Part shown: positions 34,378 through 47,940 of the stretch, one piece after another
Layout of the letters: the number at the start of each line of letters is the position of its first letter
Numbering within the stretch: the first letter of the stretch is position 1
NCBI GenBank assembly: GCA_027919835.1
Contig: JANVFP010000002.1
Span: 1,736,001-1,800,000, forward strand
Direction: 5' to 3'
Length of the DNA stretch: 64,000 nt
DNA from: Lentinula raphanica
Taxonomy: Eukaryota; Basidiomycota; Agaricomycetes; Agaricales; Omphalotaceae
Translations under genes and position numbers: made by a program
Notes under the pieces: model-generated
What the model was told of the DNA's origin: nothing
Database searches by the model: none
Seen by the model: the letters and a program-made list of their open reading frames with translations, nothing else

Positions 34378-34950
34378 CTTCCTCTAAAACCTATAATTGA
34401 TCCACCACACCTGCAACACTTGCTGGAATTTCACCATAATTCACAAAGCAATTGGGTAGATTATTTTGAATTGGCTTCAATAACCTCCATTGTAATGCTT
34501 CATCACCATCCGATGTCATTAATGCAATATTTCCAAACCTTATCCAGAAGTCACCAAATGATTCATTCCATACATCAGGAAAATTTTATCCAGGCCCAGG
34601 TTGCCTGGAGACACCCCCAAAATCCCAGGCAGTTTAAAGTCTTTGAAATGATTTTAAGTCAACCTTATATCTTCAGGCTTACCTGAGTTGCTTTGAAAAT
34701 CTTTGAAAATCTCTGGGAAGCCTGGGAAGCCTGAGCTTTTGGGGGTGTCTCTAGGCTCTCTGAGCTGAAGGTATTTTTCCTGATGTACTTAATTGCATTC
34801 ATCTCGCTTGTCATAAAGAAGACCAAACATTCATTCAAATAAAATTATAAACTTGTTGCAGTTATCAAGTTCAGCAACCTGATATTCAGCTCTTTACCTT
34901 TGCATCAAATTTTAATAGTACTCTTTTGCTGGTCTGCTTATGTGTGATGT
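34378..34950 (-). pseudogene. Possible retrotransposon gag remnant
   Basis: Minus-strand translation next to the MITE at 34573 gives WNESFGDFWIRFGNIALM followed by DEALQWRLLKPIQNNLPNCF, which has the look of a Ty3-type gag (aromatic-rich, F-x-x-FW-x-x-F). It is short, interrupted and lacks a zinc knuckle, so the assignment is tentative. The solo LTR and a MITE are inserted into it. Confidence 0.4.
34573..34785. mobile_element. CATCAG-family MITE (213 bp), TSD TA
   Basis: Termini are CATCAGGAAAATTTTATCC and GGTATTTTTCCTGATG, flanked by TA on both sides. The interior resembles the element at 3046-3269 in inverse orientation. Confidence 0.95.
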
Positions 34951-35254
34951 AGCAAATGAAACTCTGACAGTATTATTGAAGTAAATTCAAGGTTTAGCTG
35001 CAAAGAAATTTCCACAGTTTTTCTTGAACTCTCTTCATGCTGTTCAATCTTCACTAGGGAACATTGTTCATTCATTAATATCCAATTATGATTCTTAGTA
35101 TATCTCAACGTAACTTCAAGTTGACCAGAGTATAAGGATATGCTTAGGTTGCTTAGGTTGCTCAGGTTTACTCACTCAGGCTAACTTGATTGACCTGGTA
35201 TAACTTAGGCATCCTAGCTCTGCTTAAGTTAGCTTCAGAAGCTCAGGTAAGCTT

Positions 35255-36517
35255 CTACCTGCTCCAGCAGGTGTCAAAGTAGCAAAGTAAAGAATAATTA
35301 TCATTCTTTATATAAGGTTTTATAGGTATATAAGCTACTCCAATTATTAACCAGAAAATAATTGCAGGTATCCAAAATATTAGATGAATTCCAAGAACTA
35401 CTGTCAGGATTTTTTTTCTATCGTAATGTGGAATGAGCATACAAATCTGGTGTATATTAGAAAGAGAAATAATGGACCATGGTGTTATACTATCAATTGA
35501 AGGTAATTTATGAACAGTAGTCATATTGTGAGACTTTTGTTCTATAGGAGTTTGAGAAGGAGGACTGAACCACTCGACATAAGCCAAAACAGAGGATGGC
35601 CACCAAGAAGGGGCAAAACTCTTATGAGTTCCAATGAGGGCTAGTTGGGAAGGCAAACGGAAAAGTACCTTGACTCTACCTATTCTTGTACCTGAGAAAC
35701 TTGTAGTTTCCGCAGCATCACTGGTGAGTACTACCACAGTATCAAATCTTTCCCCTTGAAGTGAACTGGCTTTGATTACATCTTTGATGTTAATATCATC
35801 GTCTAAGGTTTCAGGGGAAAATTTGAATGAATAATAAATGTCAAGAGCATTGAAAGGCAGTGACTTCACTAGACCACCCTCTACCTCTGCCCTACTGGAG
35901 CCTGGCTTAAGCATAGCCAGGTAACGTTTGAGGTTGGCAGTAAACAAGGGAATGCCATGACCCAATTCTATAGAAGAAAGACTCTTATAGGGAGCCGTCG
36001 GTTGTTTGAGTAGCAAGATACTACGTTTGGAGGAAGAAAAACTGGGAGTGGCAGAAGGAGTCTGATGTTCGTGGTGAAAACATTGTTGCTCTAATATCCA
36101 GGATAGTTCCTTGTTAAAAGTTTGGACATTCTCTTGGTGTGCAAGCCACTTTGTCATCTGTGGAAATTCCTCTCTTTTGTTAGACGCTCTCCAGCCCTTC
36201 TTTGCAAAGTCTATGTGAAGATGTTCAAACATCTCTGTGTTGTAGTTATCTGTGCAGCCAAAGAATCTGATCATCTCTATGTAATGTTGGAGGGAATGGA
36301 ATTCAGGTATGTTGAGATCTTCATGGACGCCCAATGCAATAAAAGAAGATTTCTTTTCATGCCATAATTGGAGAGCATCAGACATGTAAGAAAGAGTATC
36401 TTCATCATGAGTAGAATATTGAGCCAGGTAGATGAAGTCTAGAATAGCTCGTACAGCAGTAAGAGCATCTCTGGGCATATCCGAGCCCACCAGGCAGCCC
36501 AAAAGAATCTTTCCCAT
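35255..36517 (-). pseudogene. Plavaka-like transposase, C-terminal portion
   Basis: The frame of about 420 residues begins with the conserved block LLGCLVG-x-MPRDALTAVRAILDF-IYLAQYSTH and continues FFGCTDNYNTEMFEHLHIDF and REEFPQMTKWL. This is the C-terminal region typical of Plavaka transposases, a CACTA-related family expanded in mushroom genomes (established family; assignment from motif recall). The catalytic N-terminal half is missing, so it is a fragment. The C-terminus runs into hydrophobic unrelated residues after about residue 385. It is the only substantial frame in the spacer and the only candidate source of transposition functions here. Confidence 0.75.
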
Positions 36518-36742
36518 ATTCTTGCGCTCAGAACCTGAGATTTAGGATAAAGCAAATATTCCATTCTTGAAATGGTGCACTCCAAAGCAACAAGGAAGAG
36601 ACTGTATTCTACAATCTAACACATCACTTCCTAGAATATCTTGGCACCAAGAAATAAGATGCATTTGGGACAGGTGCCATATTTAGAACAGGTGACTAGA
36701 CACTGTTCTGGAAAATCTGCAATGTAGCTGGCTGCTGCTGCT

Positions 36743-37064
36743 AAGGGTCTTCACGAGTCCCGGGCGGGTCATACCTGTGACCTGACCTGCAGGTATTTTG
36801 CCTCCAATATCCTGACCTGTGACCTGTTGCTGACCTGTGCTTACAGGTACCTGACCTGCAGGTCCAGGTATACCTGCAAGTAATTTGACAATACCTGCAG
36901 GTTACCTGAACCTGTCCTTATAAAATAATTTTCTAAGTCTGACCTGTGACCTGGCATGACCTGTGCACACAGGTACCTGGACCTGCGGATCACAAAACCT
37001 GCAGGTATTCCCACAGATCTTACCTGCGAGTACTCACAGGTTACCTGACCTGCTGAAGACCCTT
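36743..37064. mobile_element. MITE C copy abutting the right arm
   Basis: It begins AAGGGTCTTCACGAGTCCCG and ends CTGCTGAAGACCCTT, an inverted terminal repeat of AAGGGTCTTCA, and is packed with CCTGACCTG, ACCTGCAGGT and CAGGTACC motifs. Its last base, 37064, is immediately followed by the first base of palindrome homology at 37065. Confidence 0.85.
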
Positions 37065-37295
37065 TTACTGAGATACCTCCACCATTTGAGCAAGAGCTCA
37101 GTGCTCAAGTGAATAGTTTTGAATATGTCTCAAGGGTCTGCACAAGTTCTGTCCAGGTATAACCATGACCTGTAGCACAGGTAATCAGTTATGCAAAGCT
37201 CTGACCTATAACTAGGAGCTGACTTATCTGACAGGTATATTAGTACCAGCAAGTCAATAGGTTTCCATCAGGTTGTCAAACTTGTGATTCACCTG

Positions 37296-37555
37296 CATCA
37301 GGAAAAATATGCTCATCTCTAGAGTCCCCAGAGATACCCCCCAATTCCTAGGCTGCTCAAAGATTTTTGTGAACTTTGAAAGATCAAAAAACATCCTAGA
37401 GATCCTGAAAGATCCTGAAAGCATCTGAAAGCACCAGAAAGCACCCAGAATTTTTAGAAGCCTCAAAGAACTCAGATACTCTAGGCTCTCTGAGACTACC
37501 TAGGAATTGGGGGGTATCTCTGGGGACTCTAGAGATGAGAATATTTTTCCTAATG
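37296..37555. mobile_element. CATCAG-family MITE (260 bp), TSD CA, right arm
   Basis: Mirror copy of 30667-30926 with the same CA target duplication; termini CATCAGGAAAAATATGCTC and ATATTTTTCCTAATG. Confidence 0.95.
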
Positions 37556-37907
37556 TGCAGGTACCTGGGGCTAAGTCATACATAAAAACAGTATGTATCA
37601 TTTATGTGCACTTTAAATCAGTTTAGGTTGACATATATATCATGATTGTAATTTTTCTTTAATGCAATTTATGTGTATCCAAGATAACCAGTATCCTATT
37701 GTAATTTGTAGCTATTTTGAAATTCCTTTTCAGCATCTCAAGGTCAATCATGTTATACTAACAAGCAACACAAATAAAAGATATATTGAACTGTGTGAAA
37801 GACAAAATGAGACTGTGACTAATATTACTTTTATTGTTGTTATTACTCCATCAACAAATGAGTACATGTATACTTCTGCAACATATAAGCTAACAATTCA
37901 CCAGAAT

Positions 37908-40900
37908 CTATACTGCAGGAAGAAACTGAACTGCTTGCCATTTAGCAACCCATTCTGAATATCTGTCTTTCCAATTTGTTGATTTTGAGCAGCCTCTAGT
38001 GTTGGTGCATTCTTCAAAGATTGTGCAAAAACTACCTTGGGTAATAGTCCCATAGATTCAAAGCCAGGATGAGGTTTCACACCATATCCAAACATATCAA
38101 GGAGCCTCAGGGCTCCAAAAGTAGGCTTTGCTACTGGAAGCATAGCCTGTTCTCTTGAAACACTCTCGATGCAACCAAACCATTCAGCATAAGGGACCAG
38201 TGGTAGATGAAGAGTCTCTGATAACTCAGTCATGATTGTTCTCCATTTGACTGGATTTGGATGAACTAAATTCATCACCTCAGCTGTTGAATGTCTCAAT
38301 TCAATAACAGCAGCAGCAGCCATATCAGTAGGGAGCCAAGATACAAGCTGTATGATTTTTTAAATATAGAAATGAGAAGAATGAGAACAGTACAAACCTC
38401 ATCTCCATCAGGAAGACATCCCACATAATGTCCTGACTCAACAAGAGATGGGAACCAATGGTTTGTATCCCAATGACCATTGATAGATCCTGAGAGCAGT
38501 CCAACACGGATGACTGAAGCATTCAACTTGCAAGAATGCCGAGCAGCATATATAATTTGTTCTGCTACCCATTTTGATTCAGCATATCCAGTTGAAATGA
38601 CAAGACTGGGATCTTGGAGCTGTTCCTCTGGGAGAACTTTTCCATCGCGGGCTAGCAGTATGAACAGATAAGCCTCATCAAGCATATGCAAATGTCAGCT
38701 GCATACCTTGTTTAATTCCAATTGTACTAATATATGAAAGGGAAGGGAATGTTCGATCTTGAACTGATAATGCAAAATTGATTAGTTTGCATGTTCCATC
38801 AAGCAAGGTTTCATATGCAGAAAGTGGCTCTGAAAATTTGACTTTCCAAGCTGACATTGACCTCAGTTATGCATTGAGAAATAAAGGGGAAATTCCTACC
38901 ATTGTGGATGATATGGGTGACTGAACCATGCATCTGTGAGAATCTTTCTTTAACATTGATTCTCTGAGAATAAGTTGAAGAACTTACCTTTTTGAAAATC
39001 TCTACATCCATGCCAAAATTAGGCAGACTTAAGTCACCTTCAACCAAAGTTAATTTCAATGAGCTCAACAGCTTTACTCCATAGCCATTCCTTAATAGTG
39101 CTGCCCTTTGTCGTTCTGCTAGTGATAAATGTGCATGTTTTTGACACAATGCAAAGACATGAGTGATTGTTTTCTCTGAAAGCAATTTTGCTAATATTGC
39201 ACAACCAAAGGAACCAGTGCTTCCTGTTAGGAGAACAACATTAGATGTCTCCAGTGGCAGTGAGCTGACTTTGGTAGAGGACTGTCGGGGAAGAAAAGCT
39301 ATGTACTTGGCAAGTGTTTCCTGTATGCCATATGATGGACCTATTATTGTGTTTGACAAATTGAGCCTGCTTGTATTGATCTTGACTTTAGTGGCCATAA
39401 AACGTTGATATATATCATTTAATGATATCTCCCCCAGCAATTGTATTTGAGTGATGTCGATTATTGAGTGCAGAGAAAATGATAACCGTGAGGCTGAGAG
39501 GGAATCAATCCCATAGGATGTAAAGGGAATATGGGGTGAGAAGTCATTGTTGGAAATGTCAAGAACTCTTTTCACTATCTCTGTCATCTTCTCCAAAATG
39601 TCATCTGTTGCAATATTTGTGGTTTGGTAGTCAGGTACAAGATGTTGCACCAAACCTGAAACCCTGTGATTTTGATCAAGAACTTCCCAGTTGAGTTGTG
39701 GTACATAAAGAGCAAATTTTTGCCCCTGTTGAAATTGATACATTGCATCACTGAACCATTGAATCATTTCTAAAGACAAATTGAAGGTCATGAGCTTCAT
39801 TGACTAAATGGTAGAGAGTCTCAACTCACCTTGAGATGTGAATGACCATTGTAGCAATGATTTTCGTCCCAGATCTGATAAGTTTTCTCCATACTGCATG
39901 AGTGCAGAATCAGCAATAGCAGGACAAACAAATGAAAAGCTATTTCTAAGTAGAGATAGAGCTCCATCCAGGGCTGTATTTGCACTAATTTACAGTTGTG
40001 AGCTTTTAGTAGTCCAATCTGATTATTCCACATTATATATTACTTACGCAGAATAATTTGCTTGTCCGTGGGTTCCAAGAATTCCTGAGACAGAAGAAAA
40101 GCTGACAACAAAATCCAAAGTCTGTAATTCTATTACTTTCTCAAGAACAGAATATAGACCTGTTTTGGCAGCAAAAACTTGCTCAAAATCATATGTGGTA
40201 AGGGAGTGAAAAGAGCGATCTTGCAGAACAGCAGCCAAGAGAATGCATCCCTTGATGGGAAGGGATATACTGTCAATGAATTTTTGCATGTCTTCAACTG
40301 ATGTTCCATTGACAGCACTAATTCTGATAGTAAGGTCATCAAGTCCCTGCAAAAAACAGAGCATTCTGTTTACAAAAAGATCTTTAGGATGACCTGAGCG
40401 TGAGGTGAGTATGATATTTCTTGCACCATGCTGAAAGTATTGACATCAGATTCTGAAAATTATTGAGAGACATATCTCATACCTTGTACATAAATAGAGC
40501 AATATGAACTCCAAGGCTTCCAATCCCTCCAAGTAAAATATAAACACCATTGGTGTCAAACTTTGGAGAGGCTGTGACCAATAGTGACATAGTAGCTGGT
40601 AAATGATCTGTGAAGGTGGTATCCAAATCTGAGCCAGTAGTTATCCAATCCAATCCTGGAGTAGATATGACTAAGCTGATAGCTTCATTGGTAAGATAAG
40701 GATTTTGCAAGAGTGTTGAGACAAAGCTACATGAAGAGCCATTCCATGAAAATAGATGCCCAGAATTTGGCTTGAGCAAAGATTGAAGGAAAGTATTGTG
40801 TAGAGCATCCTCATAGCCAGAAACTACCACATCATATTTTCGGTACCCATTTGCTGCAAAATCTACAAAACGTGCAGATGTGGGCATTGCTACTGTGTTT

Positions 40901-43900
40901 ATTCCAAAAAAGGCATACAATTGACAGATGTACTGTCCAATTATAGCATCAGCATGAGTAACAAGAGCCGAAATTGCTGAATTTTTTGTTTTGGCAAATT
41001 CATTGATTCCCACAGCAGTAATAGCAATTACTGAGCCCAAGATGGCAGTGGGACTAATTGTCAATGATGCTGCAGGTATATGTGTAACAGAAGTAACATT
41101 CACCACAATTGAGGCTTTTATTGGATCTAGTTGTATCCCTGCAACATGTGAACCTCTCCATTGTGCATGGCTGTTAGGTTCAGTTACTGAGGCAATAAAT
41201 CCTGTTGCTTTCCCTACAGTGGAATAGGATAGCACCTTGATGCCTATATTGCAGGAGTTGTGCAAATCTGGGGCTACCAGCACAGTCACATCATTGATTC
41301 TGCAATCTGGCAGAGGTAATAGCCGAGGAACAGTAGCTATTCCATCCTGGTTAAACATAATGTCCAGTTCTTTAGTAGCATAGGCTGGTATTGAGTGCAG
41401 CCATACTGTCCATGTTTCTTTGGGCATGACAGAGGGTAGCATAACAGCATGAATGGTCCAGCACAAATATTCTTGCCGAAGTGTACGTGCAAATCCCCAA
41501 AGTGCTGAGCCACTCCAACAATGAGTTCCTATCAGCCATATGTCCAGGTTCTGTAATACATTGAAATTACTGAACTCCTGCTGAATTTTATATTCTTGTC
41601 CATAGTTGTAGAACAGCACACAGGTATCCTCCTGAGAGAATGGTCCTTGAGATGAGCAGAAAGGTATTTCTGCTTCATATATTGTGCAAAGAGGATCTTG
41701 AAAAACAATAGTGGATATTGAATGTAAGGAAATAGAAGAACTCTTCAGCCTGGACACCAAAAGAAATCGGCCCTCTGGATTCATTGTGTTTGCTGCTATC
41801 ATGAAGAGATGCTCCAGTTTGCTGCTGCAGCTCTCAAATGTAATGACAATACTCAGGAATGAAGGAAAGTATTGCATATCATCAAGCTGCTCTTTTGGTA
41901 GGGTCCGTATAATTCCACTATGTGTTTTCATATTGATAGTGGAAGATGATGAAACTGGATGGGAAATAAATATTTCAAGATATATGCCAGGAAACTTTGT
42001 GCATATATCTACTAGTGAAATATCATTGCCTTAATCAAATTTTAGCATGAAGGTAATATACTAGCTGAAACTTGAACTCACTGGGTCTATCAATGAGAAT
42101 GCGCAAGTGATGAAGCCCTGCAGATTTACTATTGTCATGCAGTGTTTGGGAAATTATTTGCATGATTACACAGTTGTCATTGTCCATAGACTGAGCAGCC
42201 ACCTTGTACTTGATTCAGAATGGTTAATCAGTACTGAAAGAAACAGCACATACAGGATCAATTTGATTGAGGGATATTATGCTGCTGCTGTTATTGAATG
42301 GCAAACGCTGTTGAACTATTTCTAGAGGTACTGTGATAGGTGAAATAGCATTGAGGCTATGTTCCTCAGCAGTTAAGCCATTCAAAGTGACCAGTGGTTC
42401 TCCAAGACTATCCACAAGTGCAATATCATAAGTGATTCTGGCTATCAAGAATATGCATAAATTGCAGCTATGCATGTCACATGATAATAATTGCACTTAC
42501 CTGGAGCCCATTCTTTTAGAATAATATATGCATAAAGATGAGTGGGAAAGTAGTATGGTCTTGGTTTCTTGTGAATTATCAGAGAATCAAGATGTGCCGG
42601 GAGATAGTAAGAATTAGGACAGAAGTTTCCATGAAACACACGCTGCCCAGTTACTTGAATACATGAATCTAATATTGCTGGATGCAAATATATGCTCCAT
42701 CTCTGATGTCATGTTAGCAATTTGTACTATTCAATGGCATGAAAATATACTTTTGAGAATGTCATCCATGCCTCGCAATGATAGTAGACATTCAGATGAG
42801 CTATAATACATATTGGTAACTCGTTGCATGTGGGGACCATATGATGAAAAATAAGATAGCCTCTTGTAAAAGTCTGTATATAAAATATTAAATAAGTATA
42901 TATTGGTAAAGATGAAATCACTTAACCCACCAGAGCTGATATAGTTATGACACCGCTGTCGGATTGCAGCAATATCCAGCAAAGGATGCACAGTAGGATG
43001 CTCATGTGATATATATCCTGATGCATGTAATTGTTTCTATAATGTTGTTGAGGAAAAAAAAACATGTATTAAAACAGCTACCCACAACTGAACCAGACTG
43101 GCCAATATTGGACTGTGAGTGTAATGTCCATTGTGAATCTTTAAGATCTAATTCAAGATGGATGGGACTGTTTGATGACAGTGACAAAATAGAATGCATT
43201 GTGACATCTAAAAGAGTTGTAGCTCCAAATTCCAAAGCCTCCAAAAATCAATAGTCAGCAAAATATATTAGATATCATGAGTTTTTATTTACCATTTCCA
43301 TAAATCCAGCAGCAGGCATAATTGGCTCCCCTTGAATAATATGCTCACCCAGAATAGGATGTGTCTCTTGATTCATTCTGAGGTATGAGTAGTTAAGAGG
43401 GCCCCTATGAGACTCAAATAGTCTTGAGTTGTCTGGAGTATCTGGGTAAAGGGGAAATTGCTTCTTGTGAAAAGGGTAATTTGGAAAAGAAGTGGATGTT
43501 GCAACTTTATTAACTCCTGTTAAAGATGCAAAATTTACACAATTATGACCTGCAAGGAGAATATTTCCACAGAGTTGAAGGATATCTTGAGATTCCTTGC
43601 TGAGTTTGTTATTTTTTGGACGATGTAGGGTATGCAGAACATCATTATCATTCACCATTGAAGAAAGATAAGATGCAAGAACTGGATGAGGGGAAATTTC
43701 CACTGCAGTGAATGATTTTGTTGTTTCATATATGGACTGTATGGCCTGAGTAAATTGAACTTGGCCACGGGTATTTCTCCAGAAGTATTCAAAATCTATT
43801 GGTTTGCAATATGACTTTCCTGTAAGTGTGGAATAAATGGGAATACTTGGACAATGATTTCCTGGATATCGAGTAAAGAGATCATGTAAGTGGGTGAGAT

Positions 43901-46722
43901 ACTCATCTCTACAAGTCTCCATCATAGATGAATGAATTGCTACTGGTGTGTCAATTCTCCGTCCAAATATGCCTAAGTTTGCTGCCAGCTTTAGAGCACA
44001 GTCAAGTGCATCTTCATGTCCAGCTAGAGCAACAGCAGTGGGAGAGTTGTAGCAAGCAATTTCTAGCACTTTTTCTGAATAGTCCTTTTGCACAGCTGAA
44101 ATAATGGCTTGAGCTTGATCAGGGGTGCATGACAAGGCTGCCATTGAGCCACCTAATGACTCCAAATCTGAAAATGTTTGGCCTCTGATAATAGCTAACT
44201 CCACAGCCATTGCCTTTGGAGCAGCACCAGATGCATAGAAGACAGCTGTTTCTCCAGCAGAATGGCCTACTATTGCATCTGGAACAATACCCAGGGATAT
44301 GAGGAGATCAAAAAGAGCTATTTGGAAAATAGCAATGGATGGTAGAATCAGTGCAATGGGCCAAGGTTGTGTGAGAGACAATTTAGCATCTTGACTGCCA
44401 AACAAGCCAAAATCATTGATGAGTGATTTTCCAGTGATTTGTTTATACAGGGCATCCATTTCTAAGACACTTTGTTGGAAAACTGGCCATTGCTGAAACA
44501 ATTGTTTTCCCACTAGAAATGAAAAAGTGAATTTCCAACAAGGCAAGAAAGCAACTAATATGTAACTTACTATTTTTGTGCTGAGGACCCTGGCCTGAGA
44601 AAACAAAAACTAGGGAAGGTTTTATGCGCTTGCAATGACGTGGAGGTGAAAACATAGCTGATGAAATGTCTTTTGTTGTGTTAACAACAGAAAAAGAACG
44701 CCATGTCATTTGTCTGACCCGACGGCCAAGAAGAAGTGACAGAGTTTTAGCATCCTTTGAATTTGATATTTCCAATTCATTCCGAATTGTTTCAGCAATT
44801 GATATTGCTGTTCTGGATGAGAGACCTCCAGCCATGAGCAGAAGTGGACTATCTGAGATATTTTCCAGCTGCTGATAACTATTATCCTTAGTCACCAAAG
44901 GTCCTTCCAATACTAGGTGACCATTTGAACCTCCTATTCCAGAGCTGGTCATGGCAATTAAGTTGGCTTTGGATGAACTTTGTGGAAGTGCAGTAGGCTG
45001 TTGTGGGACCACAATATTATACTTGGACCACTGAATAGCAGGATTCAGAGTTGATAAGTTTACATTGGGTGGAATAACCTGGTGCTGCAGTATGGAAAGG
45101 ACCTTTGAGAGGGACACTAGGAATGAAGCAATTTCGGCATGTCTAATCATGATTTGAGAATATGAAATTCAGTCTTCATTCTGAAAACGAACCCAATATT
45201 GCCTTTTACACTTCCAAGGAGTAGCTCTTTTTCCCTGTGAAACTCTTGGCCTATCCAGTTTACTTCTGTAGGATCTCCCTTGGCAGTTCCTGAAGGTCAA
45301 ATTCAGCTGTATTGTCTATGTCATAAATTTATCACTTGCCAGTTGCATGAAGCTCTATGAAGTCAACATCAGAGCAGCTCCGGCTTGCTTTACTGAATGC
45401 CTCAATCATGACCTGCCGCTGAGCTTCTGCTACAGGTGCTCCAGGTGCTGCACCAGAGCCACTAGAGTTAATTGCTGTACCGAGTATCTATTACAATTGT
45501 TTGTATAATCAAGCTGTGATGAAAAAGTAAAAGTACATACTGTGGCATATACATGGTCACCATCCTGAATTGCAGTTTTGAGATCTTTCAACACAATGGC
45601 AACACAACTTTCAGCACGAGCAAATCTAATATTGGTATCAAATGACAAAGAAAAAGGTATAGAGAAAATAAAATCTGGTACCCATTTGCTGAAGCATCAA
45701 AAGGCTTGCTTTTTCCATCTGGAGCAAGAATAGATCCTTGACTGTATCCAATCCAGTCAATCAATCTTTGAAAGGTCACTTATTCATAAAGAATTTTATA
45801 TTCTATAATAAATTCTGTTCACCTATGATTGATTTGACACCCGGCAACAACTGCTGCTTCACATTCTTTATTCAGGATTGCTTGCACAGCAATATGAGTT
45901 GCAGTGAGACTGGAACTGCATGCTGTATCTACAGGAAATGAAGGTCCTAGAAGATCTAGATGTGCAGATACTCTGTTTGCCAGCATTGCTGGAGATGATG
46001 CAGAGAAAGAAGTCAGGTTATATTCATCCTATTGTGATGAAGTTAGAATTCCTAGGCAAAGCATAAATAAACTAAAAGCTTACAGCATTAGCAACATTAC
46101 TCAAGTCTATAGAATTTCCTGAGGTATAGCATCCTACTTTCCTAGTGCGGTAATCAATACCTGAGTCTAGAAGAGCAAGAAAACTGTGTTCAATTATTTT
46201 TCTTGTCACAGGAGCCATTGCATAGGCATCTGCTGAGGAAATTCCAAACTCCACATTGTCAAAAAGATCAATGTCTTTCAAAAATGATCCTTGTTCAGCA
46301 TTGATTTGACCAATATAATGGCCATGCCATCTAGAAGTAAAGATTAGAGTCAGACAGGAAATGAAATATTGAGTTAAAGAATTTTGAAACAGTCAGGCAG
46401 AACAATGCCATTATTGCTGTTATATATGACTGATCATGTAACAGATAAACTCAGTGCATGTTGTGTACACCTTGGGCATGCATGAATATAAGTATGCATA
46501 GAATTATTTACTCACGCTTTGAAATTAAAACGGTCAGCTGGGAATTCAGAGTATGCTTCACCATGTTGCAATAAGAAATTGTAGAATTCAGCATGATCAA
46601 AGTTGGCTTTGGAATGCTTTCCACTAGGAATTTCAGCAGAGATTCCAACCTGAAATTTTTTTAAACTAATAACATGAAGTAAACTAAAGATATCACTCAC
46701 AATTGCTATAGAGTTATGCATA
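37908..46722 (-). CDS. Reducing polyketide synthase with terminal thioester reductase (right copy)
   Basis: Same domain order as the left copy: KS, AT, DH, degenerate ER-like region, KR, ACP and thioester reductase. The stretches that are broken in the left copy are in frame here: the ER-to-KR segment (40477-41931) and the ACP-to-reductase segment (38811-39800). It has its own lesions: four instead of five A at the DH exon end before the intron (minus strand, near 42752), and two instead of three A near the C-terminus (near 37955), so the last ~15 residues are out of frame. Neither copy is therefore fully open, but no lesion is shared. Orientation converges on the left copy across the spacer. 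Confidence 0.9.
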
Positions 46723-46792
46723 TGTAAAGATATGAATGAGAATATTGTAAGAGCAATTACTCTGCTCATGCATGTATATATAAGTTTTGAGA
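46723..46792 (-). promoter_or_regulatory. Probable promoter of the right PKS copy
   Basis: Mirror of the left PKS upstream region, with a TATATATA stretch about 60 bp before the ATG. Confidence 0.45.
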
Positions 46793-46869
46793 ATCAATTA
46801 CATAAGATCATATATCCTTTGATTATTGAATATTGAAATTTTTTTCAATACTTCAGTTATTCAATGCAT

Positions 46870-47152
46870 TGAGGGTATGAATTTTCCCAAGTCCTGGTTA
46901 GGTCGTACCTGTGACCCCACCTGCAGGTATTTTACCTTCAACATTTTGACTTGTGATCTGTGGCTGATCTGTAGTTACAGATACCTGGCTACCTGGACCT
47001 GTCCCTAAAACTATGTTTCTAAGTCTGACCTGTGACCTGTTGTAAACTGTAAGCACAGGTACCTAGAACTGTGGGCCATCAACATTGCAGGTATTCTCAT
47101 GGATCTCACCTGCAGGTACCCACAGGTAGCTTGACCTGCTGAAAACCCTTAA
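46870..47152. mobile_element. MITE C, right arm
   Basis: Mirror copy of 21071-21350, CAGGT-rich with AAGGGTTTTCAGCAGGTCA at its distal end. Confidence 0.7.
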
Positions 47153-47597
47153 TTGGGGAATAGTAAAAGGCAAATGACTTTTGATAGGAGCTAGAACATT
47201 CATTGCAAAGATCTAGATATCAGATTGTACTGCAAACCCAAGTATTGGAGTGGATCAACAATGAATCATATTGTTTGATTGTTACAAGTACTTTGACTGA
47301 ATTTTGAGCATTATATGACAGAGCTCAGATATTGGTTGACAAACTTTAAGTCTTTCAATTGGGCCAAGTGCAAATTAAAGTGAAAATACAAAGGTGTCCT
47401 TGTAAACTTGTTTCAATAGACTTACGTGAAACTTAGTAAATACAGACACAGAGATCACAACATAACTATTGATATTTGGGAGGAGTCTAGAACATTCAAT
47501 GGCCAACAAGACTTGACCAAAATAAGCAAAGATGAGTTTTTCATGATTCTTTTTTGTTTCTATTGTATAGATTCATTATAGAAATCAGATCAGAAAT

Positions 47598-47634
47598 CTT
47601 TCAACTGTCAACTGTCAACTGTCAACTGTCAGTG
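47598..47634 (-). repeat. TGACAGT heptamer microsatellite (right arm)
   Basis: Mirror of 20588-20624, reading ACTGTCA units on the plus strand. Confidence 0.85.
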
Positions 47635-47940
47635 GCTTTCCATCAGATGTTTACATTATACATGAAACCAGAGAAGAATGGAATGTCCTTCAACTTCAAA
47701 GCAGAAATTGAAAATCAGAAACATGACTTTAATGTTTTGTTGCTATTCATTATGATGTTCTTCTATTTGGATTTGTCAGGCTATTCTAGCTTTATCTATC
47801 TACATATCTATGTAGACACCCATGTGATTGATTGATGCAAGTAACTTATAAATCTATCAATTGAAAAATCATGGATCACGTCATGCAAGTGAGCTCCATA
47901 AATTATCCACATGTTGAGATTATATTTTCCACTTGCCCAA

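Noticed and set aside
31158..37064. Palindrome as a missed-adapter read artefact
   Set aside because: Such artefacts have almost no spacer and identical arms; here there is a 5.9 kb unique spacer and arm-specific insertions. Assembly mis-joining of haplotypes is still possible.
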